This document shows positions 1 to 5,514 of a DNA stretch of 5,593 bases, piece after piece. How positions within the stretch are numbered: the stretch's first letter is position 1; each line of letters starts with the position of its first letter. The DNA lies in assembly GCA_002385815.1 (NCBI GenBank), contig DGEE01000092.1:1-5593 (forward strand), read 5' to 3'. The notes under the pieces were generated by a model that worked only from the letters and a program-made list of their open reading frames with translations, searched no databases and was not told where the DNA came from. Both the position numbers and the translations under genes were made by a program. This DNA is from Hungateiclostridiaceae bacterium UBA3934 (lineage in GTDB: Bacteria > Bacillota > Clostridia > Acetivibrionales > DTU013).

Positions 1-261
1 GACAGCCTTCCACTCCACCGGGATGTCAAACCAGAAAGCAAACATCTCATTACTCCCGGTTTTATAGTTTTCATCAAAGGTCGGATAAAAGAGGATTTCG
101 CCTTCGAGATCCGTAGATGCGCTCACATTGGATGTAATAACCGTTTCATCAGGAAGTCCTGGATGCTCTTCGCCTGCTCTGCCGCCTTGTGACAAGCATC
201 CTGTCAGCAAAAGCATTGATATGATCAGAACTGATAGAACAAAATAACTGTATCTAAACAT
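1..261 (-). CDS. Putative lipoprotein, 5' part (runs off left edge)
   Basis: The first 87 codons of an open frame that continues past the left edge without a stop. The N-terminus is a clear lipoprotein signal peptide: a short charged/aromatic start (MFRYSY), a hydrophobic stretch at about residues 7-20, then the lipobox LLTGC with the lipidated cysteine at residue 22. The mature part opens with a Gly/Glu-rich linker (SQGGRAGEE), and a more structured region begins around residue 45, including FAFWFDIPVEW. The product is expected to be anchored on the outer face of the cytoplasmic membrane. The ATG at 261 is preferred because a TGAGG Shine-Dalgarno lies 9 nt upstream; an in-frame GTG at 276 is possible but weaker. 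I do not recognise the family. It lies downstream of spoVR in the same direction, but 126 bp separate them and a promoter-like sequence precedes it, so it is probably its own transcription unit. Confidence 0.8.
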   Translation of the reverse strand, partial: MFRYSYFVLSVLIISMLLLTGCLSQGGRAGEEHPGLPDETVITSNVSASTDLEGEILFYPTFDENYKTGSNEMFAFWFDIPVEWKAV

Positions 262-303
262 CTGGCGTGACCTCACTCATCATAAACTGACACATTTTAT
301 TCT

Positions 304-333
304 ATTCTACCATATCTGAGCTGTCTATGACAG
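304..333 (-). promoter_or_regulatory. Candidate promoter of the lipoprotein gene
   Basis: On the minus strand, CTGTCA (328-333; 4 of 6 matches to TTGACA) is followed after 18 bp by TAGAAT (304-309; 5 of 6 matches to TATAAT). Transcription would start near 297, giving a leader of about 35 nt before the ATG at 261. The -35 box lies inside an inverted repeat (321-333), which suggests that a regulator could compete with RNA polymerase. This is prediction by eye only. Confidence 0.45.
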
Positions 334-354
334 ACCGACTGTCGGTAAACAGTC
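321..354. promoter_or_regulatory. Overlapping CTGTC/GACAG inverted repeats, possible operator
   Basis: Three short inverted repeats are nested in 34 bp. They are CTGTC-TAT-GACAG (321-333), ACCGAC-T-GTCGGT (334-346), and GACTGT-CGGTAA-ACAGTC (337-354), which overlaps the second. The CTGTC-like half-sites alternate in orientation with centres near 323, 331, 341 and 350, roughly one helical turn apart for the last three. The first repeat contains the putative -35 box of the lipoprotein gene. As RNA the arms could form alternative hairpins downstream of spoVR, but no U-run follows, so an intrinsic terminator is not supported. A protein-binding operator is the better reading. Confidence 0.35.
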
Positions 355-387
355 AATTCACATAAAGCAATAAGACTTTGATTTGGA

Positions 388-1773
388 TTATGTATTTATA
401 ATAACAATTTTTCTCTGCTCATCACACATGATAGACTTTTTCTTGCCCTCTGCCACAGTATTCAGTATAACTCTGCCCTCCCAAAGGTCCACTAAATGCT
501 TCAGGGTTTCATTGGCATACTGCAGATCCAGCTCTCTTCCATCATACATGTGCTCCAGCAAAAGTGTATTTTCTTTCTGATTCCAGTCGATCACCCTGAC
601 CACTGGCAAGCTTCCGAAGCCCGTGGAAGATGCGATGGTATTTCTTATTTTCATCCAGCCTTTGTCGTCAGCCACTTCCGAAACCACATATTCACTGCCA
701 TGCTTCTCATACTCAAATAGTTTGAGCTCCGCACACAGTTCCTTTGTAAGATACCGCCTGATAAAGGTCTCATCCCTCTCTACCGATCTAACCTCGAATA
801 TCTTTTGGGTATTGCCGTCATTTTTTTCGTAAAGGTCCATAAAAATTTTAAAACCCAGGAAATATGGATTTATCCTGCCTTCGTAAGGCTTTATGATCTG
901 ATTGTGCCTTCTAAGGAACTCAAAATAGAGCTTCTGGGGGAGTCCCAGCTTTTTCAGGATCATGTAGTGCCAAAAACTGGCCCACCCTTCATTGATGATT
1001 TTTGTCTCGATCTGAGGGATAAAATACCGCGTTTCCTCCCTGACAATATCGATAATATCCTTCTGCCATGGTTCCAGTCTTCCATATGTACTGATGAAGA
1101 ACAGCAGATCCTCCTCAGGTTCCAGTGGAAGCCGTCGCAGATCCGGTTCATCTGTATATGTGGGTTTGGGTTCCAGCAGCGGGAAATCGCTGGCAGATCT
1201 TTTATTACTGCTTTTCACCCTTTCTCTCAGCTCATCTGCCTGGAGTTTTTTGATGCCGATAATCCTCTCACACTGGTATCGGAGCGCATGGGCTGCATTC
1301 AGGACTCTCTCGACTTCTATGCAGCCTATACTCGGATCCTTTACATAATCCCTTACCCTCTCCGCATGGTTCTTGAACATCTCCACCGTATGCTCTGCTC
1401 TCGTACCCAGTCTGAACAGCCTGTTGTTTTTGAAAAAGTCATTATGCGCATATACGTGGGCCATGGTCAGGATTTGTAATAACAGTGAGTTGTCCTTCAT
1501 AAGATAAGCTATGCACGGATTCGAATTTATCACTATTTCGTAAGGCAATCCCGACAGATTATATTTGTTCAATGTCCTTATACGTTCATAGGCCTTGCCG
1601 TAGCTCCAATGCGGGTAATGTGACGGCATGCCTGAATAGGCCTCATAAGACATCATTTCCTCGTAACTGACAAGCCAGAACTCCTGTTCATAGCAATCAA
1701 GCCCCGACTCTTCAGCTATTTCCTCTATCTGCCTGCTCCATTTCTTAAGTTCGTTTACGCTGTAGTCCGCCAT
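388..1773 (-). CDS. spoVR: SpoVR family protein (YcgB-like)
   Basis: The 461-residue product is close to the length of Bacillus SpoVR, and the family signatures are easy to read. The N-terminal core has SYEEMMSYEAYSGMPSHYPHW (residues 36-56), then GLPYEIVINSNPCIAYLM (75-92), LLLQILTMAHVYAHNDFF (97-114), and further on PWQKDIIDIVREET (235-248) and NEGWASFWH (261-269). The C-terminal part (about 330-461) is less conserved. The protein is cytoplasmic, with no signal peptide or membrane segment. SpoVR is needed for normal spore cortex formation in Bacillus, and enterobacterial YcgB belongs to the stationary-phase/stress response; no biochemical activity is firmly established. The conserved His106-x3-His110 and the NEGW...H segment resemble a metal site, but that is inference. 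The ATG start is 8 nt after the yhbH stop. An AAGGAG overlaps that stop codon, and a closer AGGT lies 6 nt before the ATG, so the two genes are very likely cotranscribed and perhaps translationally coupled. Confidence 0.95.
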   Translation of the reverse strand: MADYSVNELKKWSRQIEEIAEESGLDCYEQEFWLVSYEEMMSYEAYSGMPSHYPHWSYGKAYERIRTLNKYNLSGLPYEIVINSNPCIAYLMKDNSLLLQILTMAHVYAHNDFFKNNRLFRLGTRAEHTVEMFKNHAERVRDYVKDPSIGCIEVERVLNAAHALRYQCERIIGIKKLQADELRERVKSSNKRSASDFPLLEPKPTYTDEPDLRRLPLEPEEDLLFFISTYGRLEPWQKDIIDIVREETRYFIPQIETKIINEGWASFWHYMILKKLGLPQKLYFEFLRRHNQIIKPYEGRINPYFLGFKIFMDLYEKNDGNTQKIFEVRSVERDETFIRRYLTKELCAELKLFEYEKHGSEYVVSEVADDKGWMKIRNTIASSTGFGSLPVVRVIDWNQKENTLLLEHMYDGRELDLQYANETLKHLVDLWEGRVILNTVAEGKKKSIMCDEQRKIVIINT

Positions 1774-1781
1774 ATTCTGAC

Positions 1782-3002
1782 CTACTCCTTATCACAGTCT
1801 TTAGCAAGCAGCCTTTTCAGTCCTGTTATAATGTCATCCTTTCTTGACATCGTTACAATCACAAAGTTGTCTGCATGTATATTGTTAATGAACTCTGACC
1901 TCACTGTGCTGCTGGCAAAGTAATAGCCCGGCACTATCTCACCATACCCGAAAAGGTTGCATTTCTCGCATAACTTCTGAGCATATTCGACGGCTCTTTC
2001 ATTGTCTTCTATCCAGTTATCCCCGTCACTGCAATGGAATGCGTATATATTCCAGTTCGCAGGATTATAATGCTGTTCTATTACTTCAAGGGCTTTTTCA
2101 TAGCCGCTGCTTATATAGGTACCGCCCGACTCGCCTCTGTGAAAAAACTCGAGCTCGCTGACCACCTTCGCAGTAGTCGTGTGCGCAATAAAAACCACTT
2201 CCACATTCGGATATTTGTGCCTGAGGAATTGATACATCAGAAAATAAAAGCTGCGCGCCATATATTTCTTGGTCTGGTCCATGGATCCGGACACATCCAT
2301 GATACAGATCACAACTGCATTGAAATCTTTCTTTCTTATTTCACGAAGTCTCCTGTACCGGAGGTCTTCTTCAGAAAACGCGAATCTGCCATCCGGGTCC
2401 GGCATTGATGCGTTCTCTTCATCGGACTTTCCTGCCTTTCCGCCCGGATCCATTTGAATTTCCGCCAGGCTTCTTTTGTATGACTGTTTTCTTTTGATCT
2501 TCTCGACAACTGATCTTCGTATTGCCAGCCTCGGCGGGATACCCTTCTTCTGATATCCCAGCTTTCTGTATCCTTTGACTGATTCAAACCCGGAAAGCTT
2601 CCTTCTGTCCAGATCGGGCAGGTTCAGATCATCAAACAGATAATCCACAAGCTCTTCAATGGTGATCTCCGTTTCGTATATATCTTCACCTTCTATGTTG
2701 CCCGCGCCCCCATGACCATAGATGCTCCCACCGGAATCGTCCCCGACCACATCACCGCGTTTTTCATCGCCATCACCTGTTGCTGCACCTTTTCTGCTGC
2801 TTCCGTAAATAAATCTGTATTCCCTGATGCCCTTCACAGGTACCCTTATTTTTTTATTGCCGCTCTGACCGATAATACTTTCTTCGGATATTATGTTACC
2901 TATATTCCTTTTGATAGATTCCTCCACCAACTCCTTATGCCTGCGCCTGTCTTCAGACGAACGCTCTCTTCCGCAGGGATCATACTCACTAAAAATCGCC
3001 AT
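1782..3002 (-). CDS. yhbH: YhbH/YeaH family protein (DUF444, vWA-like)
   Basis: 406 residues from the chosen ATG, which is typical for the family. The N-terminus has a charged helix (DRRRHKELVEESIKRNIG, about 18-35) and the family motif ISEESII (38-44). A Gly/Asp-rich flexible linker (about 71-108) follows, then a basic segment (about 140-180). A von Willebrand A-like domain begins near 228 with a MIDAS-type metal-binding motif, DVSGSM (236-241), with GESGGTYISS (290-299) and FHCSDGDNW (322-330) as later conserved loops. The Bacillus homologue is a sporulation-expressed protein of unknown activity; E. coli YeaH works with the kinase YeaG in the nitrogen-starvation response. A role as metal-dependent adaptor or partner of the PrkA ATPase is inferred. 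An upstream in-frame GTG at 3056 would overlap prkA but has no ribosome binding site and adds residues not seen in the family. The ATG at 3002 has GAGGT 6 nt upstream and is preferred. The gap to prkA is 41 nt. Confidence 0.94.
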   Translation of the reverse strand: MAIFSEYDPCGRERSSEDRRRHKELVEESIKRNIGNIISEESIIGQSGNKKIRVPVKGIREYRFIYGSSRKGAATGDGDEKRGDVVGDDSGGSIYGHGGAGNIEGEDIYETEITIEELVDYLFDDLNLPDLDRRKLSGFESVKGYRKLGYQKKGIPPRLAIRRSVVEKIKRKQSYKRSLAEIQMDPGGKAGKSDEENASMPDPDGRFAFSEEDLRYRRLREIRKKDFNAVVICIMDVSGSMDQTKKYMARSFYFLMYQFLRHKYPNVEVVFIAHTTTAKVVSELEFFHRGESGGTYISSGYEKALEVIEQHYNPANWNIYAFHCSDGDNWIEDNERAVEYAQKLCEKCNLFGYGEIVPGYYFASSTVRSEFINNIHADNFVIVTMSRKDDIITGLKRLLAKDCDKE

Positions 3003-3008
3003 GTTTTG

Positions 3009-3013
3009 ACCTC
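3009..3013 (-). promoter_or_regulatory. Ribosome binding site that decides the yhbH start
   Basis: GAGGT on the minus strand, 6 nt before the ATG at 3002 and between the prkA stop and yhbH. It supports this ATG over the in-frame GTG at 3056, which lies inside the end of prkA without any purine-rich sequence in front. Confidence 0.75.
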
Positions 3014-3043
3014 GCACGCAAAGATGATTCTCAATATTCGGGT

Positions 3044-4969
3044 TCAATCTTTCCACAGATTGTTGGCACTGTATTTAAGGACTACATTGCAGCAATGGTC
3101 ACAATACCCATTTCGTTTCATTTCAGCTACCATGGTGTTGTATTTCCTGTTCTGCTCCTCATCTCTCACTTTGGCTTTCGTAATTATCCTGCTGAGTTCT
3201 CTGACTGATGCCGTAAGCTTTTTCTCGATAGCTTCCTTGAGCGGCTCATAGCTGCAGTAATCCAGTTTCCCGCCATTTCTCATCACAAAAAACATATATG
3301 CCGTTACATCTGCCCTGAAACCCTTTGCTGATGCTTCTGTGATTCCTATCTGCTCCTCGATCGAGCGCATGAACCTCTCATCAGGCTCGAGCTCTTCACC
3401 AGTATTGTGATCCTTTATCCTGGCTTTATTGACAAATGCCTCTGCATGATCGAGATAATTGTTGAAAAGGCTTTCCGCCTGTTCCCTGTAACCGTAGATA
3501 AAAGCCTTGGTTACCTCCTTTTCGAGGATTTTGTTGTACTCCTTCTTGATTGAATCCTGTATGAATCGGATATATTTGTTTTTTTCCTCTTCACTGACCG
3601 ACAATTCCTTTACCGACTTGATCAGCATTTCCATAACGGATATGGGATTTATGCAGTCGAATTCGGATTCTGACAATGCCATATCAAGGGCTTTCATGAT
3701 AAACCTTGTGGAAATGCCTGTCATTCCCTCTCGCGGTGCCTCTTCCTTCAGTTCCATTATGTCGATTTTCCGGGTCATGCCTTTTTCAACGATTTCCTCT
3801 CCATTGTATATCTTGAGCTTCGTCATGAGATCTACCTTTGATGAGGGAGCAAGTCGGGTCAGTATGGCAAACATCGAAGCCACCTCAATGGTATGAGGCG
3901 CTATGTGAGCCTGAAATCTGCTTTTTCTCAGGATCTTCTCATATATTTTTACCTCTTCATTAAGCTCCAGACAGTATGGGATCTCTATCTTCACGATCCT
4001 GTCGAGGATCGCTTCATTAGTGTGGTCAGACTTGAACTTATTCCACTCAGCCTCATTCGAATGAGCAAGGATAACGCCGTCGAAGTAGATCATCGGCCCC
4101 TTCCCCGGAGATGGTATGTATTTCTCCTGTGTTGCAGTGATCATTGTATGAAGATATTCTGTTTCATTCTTGAAAACTTCAATGAATTCGACAATGCCCC
4201 TGTTGCCGACATTAAACGCACCATTCAGCGAAAGGACTCTGGGATCGTCCTCCGGATAGAGATCTATCCTGGAAATATCGACACTGCCGATAAGCACGCT
4301 CGTATCCTGATTGTTCGGATCTACCGGCGGTACTACTCCGATACCTTTTCTCGAACTGATGGAAAACCCTGTCTTTATCACCGGGAAATCCTCATATCTC
4401 CCTGCATATTCATTCCAGAGCCTATAGCGGCAGACAGGGCAGAGATCACCTTCTATCCTCACATTCAGGATCTCTTCGAACTTGCTCCTGAGATGATATG
4501 GCACCAGGTGCAGTGGTTCCTCCTGCATCGGGCAGTCTTTGAGGGCATATATCTCCTGGCTTGACTCAAGTGCCCTTTTTATTTCTTCCATAATAGAAGA
4601 CTTCCCGGATCCTACCGGCCCGACCAGATACAGAACCTGCCTGGATTCCTCGCCGGCCATCGCTGCTGAATGGAAATACCTCACTATCTTCATTATTGTT
4701 TTATCTATACCGTAGAAATTTTCAAAGAACTTGTATTTTTTTATGACATCATTGCCGTAAATCCTTCTCAGCCTCGAACATTCGTCAGTTCTTACCACTT
4801 CGACGCCCGCTTTTGAAATCAGATTGTAGATCCTTTGATGTGCAAGCATGGCCACATCAGGATTCTTTCTGACAATCTCCACATAATCGAGAAATGTGCC
4901 CTCAAAGCGCTCCCTTTCTCTACCCTGTCTTTCCCTTTCAATAATCTCCGAAATATCATCGCCAAACAC
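3044..4969 (-). CDS. prkA: PrkA family AAA+ ATPase / serine protein kinase
   Basis: 641 residues from the chosen GTG, against about 631-644 in Bacillus PrkA and E. coli YeaG. The family N-terminus FEGTFLDYVEIVRKNP (22-37) and AHQRIYNLI (43-51) lead into an AAA+ domain. It has a Walker A P-loop GPVGSGKS (117-124), the Walker B-like GNRGIVEFIEVF (255-266), ILAHSNEAEW (300-309), and LDR with a possible arginine finger (322-324). The C-terminal third is the PrkA helical/kinase-like domain. There are two cysteine pairs: CPVC (177-180) and CDHCC near the C-terminus (623-627). It is cytoplasmic. The family was described as serine protein kinases; Bacillus PrkA has more recently been reported as an ATP-dependent protease acting in sporulation, so the activity is unsettled. 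First gene of the operon with yhbH and spoVR. Start choice: the GTG at 4969 has GGAAGGGGG 7 nt upstream and fits the family N-terminus. The ATG at 4987 (647 aa) is an alternative with a weaker GGGTG, and a GTG at 5047 is unlikely. Confidence 0.95.
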   Translation of the reverse strand: MFGDDISEIIERERQGRERERFEGTFLDYVEIVRKNPDVAMLAHQRIYNLISKAGVEVVRTDECSRLRRIYGNDVIKKYKFFENFYGIDKTIMKIVRYFHSAAMAGEESRQVLYLVGPVGSGKSSIMEEIKRALESSQEIYALKDCPMQEEPLHLVPYHLRSKFEEILNVRIEGDLCPVCRYRLWNEYAGRYEDFPVIKTGFSISSRKGIGVVPPVDPNNQDTSVLIGSVDISRIDLYPEDDPRVLSLNGAFNVGNRGIVEFIEVFKNETEYLHTMITATQEKYIPSPGKGPMIYFDGVILAHSNEAEWNKFKSDHTNEAILDRIVKIEIPYCLELNEEVKIYEKILRKSRFQAHIAPHTIEVASMFAILTRLAPSSKVDLMTKLKIYNGEEIVEKGMTRKIDIMELKEEAPREGMTGISTRFIMKALDMALSESEFDCINPISVMEMLIKSVKELSVSEEEKNKYIRFIQDSIKKEYNKILEKEVTKAFIYGYREQAESLFNNYLDHAEAFVNKARIKDHNTGEELEPDERFMRSIEEQIGITEASAKGFRADVTAYMFFVMRNGGKLDYCSYEPLKEAIEKKLTASVRELSRIITKAKVRDEEQNRKYNTMVAEMKRNGYCDHCCNVVLKYSANNLWKD

Positions 4970-4975
4970 ACGCCT

Positions 4976-4985
4976 GCCCCCTTCC
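4976..4985 (-). promoter_or_regulatory. Ribosome binding site candidate for prkA
   Basis: GGAAGGGGGC on the minus strand, about 7 nt before the GTG at 4969. It overlaps the alternative ATG start (4985-4987), so if it works as the Shine-Dalgarno, translation begins at the GTG. If the ATG is used, the only upstream purine-rich sequence is a weaker GGGTG 7 nt away. Confidence 0.5.
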
Positions 4986-5035
4986 ATGCGAAAGCACCCG
5001 AACTGGCATACACATATCCAACCCGGTTCTGCTCC

Positions 5036-5045
5036 GGCAGCTGCC
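5036..5045. promoter_or_regulatory. 10-bp perfect palindrome near the predicted prkA start of transcription
   Basis: GGCAGCTGCC is a perfect palindrome just downstream of the TATAAT box, near the start of the predicted prkA leader. Its position would suit a repressor site, but a single 10-bp palindrome is weak evidence and it may be chance. Confidence 0.25.
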
Positions 5046-5053
5046 ACATTTTA

Positions 5054-5059
5054 ATTATA
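5054..5059 (-). promoter_or_regulatory. Candidate -10 box of the prkA-yhbH-spoVR operon
   Basis: A perfect TATAAT on the minus strand in an AT-rich patch between the gene and the repeat field. No good TTGACA lies 16-18 bp upstream; the nearest candidate is the T-rich GGTATTTT. A sporulation or alternative sigma factor would fit the gene content, but I cannot match the sequence convincingly to a sigma-E, F, G or K consensus. Transcription would start about 5047, giving an untranslated leader of about 60-78 nt depending on the start codon used. Confidence 0.4.
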
Positions 5060-5195
5060 TTAGCGGTCACTGGCTAAAATACCACAGGGACTACCATAGG
5101 GACAGTTCTTCATTTGGGGGACAGTTCTGCAAAAGATGACCGGGGGACAGTTCTTCAAAAGTGAGCGGTTCTCTGGAAAGGGGGACAGTTCTGCA

Positions 5196-5259
5196 AAAGT
5201 TGGCTGGAGGGACAGTTCTTCAAAATCCGGCTGATGAAATACCAAGCTCCAGCTCAGTT
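5196..5259 (+). repeat. 64-bp direct repeat, copy 1
   Basis: This 64-bp block recurs at 5277-5340 with a single mismatch (G at 5203, A at 5284), giving an 81-bp period. The last 56 bp (5204-5259) are identical to 5285-5340. It contains one GGGACAGTTCTTC core plus a unique-looking segment beginning TCCGGCTGATGAAATACC. CTGGAG (5204-5209) and CTCCAG (5247-5252) could pair as a stem bounding the unit. The near identity, against degenerate copies around it, implies recent duplication. Confidence 0.9.
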
Positions 5260-5276
5260 ACGGGGACGGTCCTTCG

Positions 5277-5340
5277 AAAGTTGACTGGAGGGACAGTTCT
5301 TCAAAATCCGGCTGATGAAATACCAAGCTCCAGCTCAGTT
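5277..5340 (+). repeat. 64-bp direct repeat, copy 2
   Basis: Second copy of the block at 5196-5259, with one mismatch at 5284. The segment between copies (5260-5276) carries a further core, GGGGACGGTCCTTC, whereas copy 2 is followed by the diverged GGAACGTTCC version. This suggests that a larger unit of about 81 bp was duplicated and its flank then diverged. Confidence 0.9.
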
Positions 5341-5441
5341 GCAGGAACGTTCCCTCATTAGCGATGACTTTCGGAAGGGGACGGTCCTGCAAATGCTGAC
5401 TGAAGGGGCAGTTCTCCAGAAGGGGGACGGTTCTCCAAAAG

Positions 5442-5514
5442 TTTTGCATAAAATCATGTTTTGCATCGTGACAAACCGTATATTAAAATACGGCAATTCA
5501 AATATGGCAAATCC
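5442..5514. other. AT-richer spacer between the two repeat orientations
   Basis: No gene or repeat core is seen here. GTTTTGCAT occurs twice (5441-5449 and 5458-5466), and there is a short hairpin with arms CCGTAT and ATACGG (5476-5493). Plus-oriented repeats lie to its left and minus-oriented repeats to its right, so it is the point where repeat orientation switches. Confidence 0.5.
5476..5493. repeat. Short inverted repeat in the spacer
   Basis: Arms CCGTAT (5476-5481) and ATACGG (5488-5493) are separated by ATTAAA. The stem is 6 bp and has no T-run after it on either strand, so terminator function is not supported. Confidence 0.4.

Larger units (their letters stand above)
5099..5441 (+). 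repeat. Field of degenerate GGGGACAGTTCTKCAAAAG repeats, plus orientation
   Basis: About ten copies of a short motif sit in the same orientation, starting near 5099, 5116, 5142, 5180, 5209, 5262, 5290, 5377, 5405 and 5422; remnants lie near 5165 and 5344. The core is GGGGACAGTTCT followed by G, T or C, then CAAAAG; some copies have GACGGTTC or GACGGTCC. Where a linker is kept it resembles TTGGCTGGA, giving a unit of about 26-29 bp, but spacing is irregular (17 to about 87 bp). The copy near 5344 is a 10-bp palindrome, GGAACGTTCC. Reading frames across the field have no recognisable protein, so I treat it as non-coding. The motif recalls the GGGGACGGTTC-type intergenic repeats of many bacteria, some linked to REP-associated Y1 transposases; that link is from memory. 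No transposase is visible here. Confidence 0.85.

Noticed and set aside
321..354. Intrinsic terminator for the prkA-yhbH-spoVR operon
   Set aside because: Hairpins are possible, but no run of T follows on the minus strand, and the sequence overlaps a plausible promoter for the next gene. No clear terminator for the operon is visible in the window.
328..356. TTGACT (351-356, minus strand) as a -35 box
   Set aside because: No acceptable -10 box is found 16-18 bp downstream; the CTGTCA/TAGAAT pair is better placed.
805..1479. 224-codon plus-strand open frame opposite spoVR
   Set aside because: It lies entirely antisense to a well-supported conserved gene, and its translation has no recognisable domain. 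It is a shadow frame.
3003..3056. Upstream GTG start for yhbH giving 424 residues
   Set aside because: It has no Shine-Dalgarno, overlaps the end of prkA by 13 nt, and adds 18 residues unlike the family, while the ATG at 3002 has a well-spaced GAGGT.
3893..4564. 223-codon plus-strand open frame opposite prkA
   Set aside because: Antisense to the conserved AAA+ region with no family resemblance; a shadow frame.
5161..5361. Plus-strand open frame of 66 codons with an in-frame 27-residue repeat
   Set aside because: The 81-bp repeat period is divisible by three, so any frame through it stays open and looks repetitive. There is no clear ribosome binding site, and other frames on both strands are equally open. 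It is best explained by the DNA repeat.
5099..5441. CRISPR array
   Set aside because: Repeats are short and degenerate, intervals run from 17 to about 87 bp, and the intervals are partly repeated themselves rather than unique spacers of constant length. No cas gene is present.
5060..5449. Minus-strand open frames of 61 and 63 codons across the repeats
   Set aside because: They are made almost entirely of the repeat motif (ELSLQ, RTVP, ENCP patterns), resemble no protein family and lack convincing starts.
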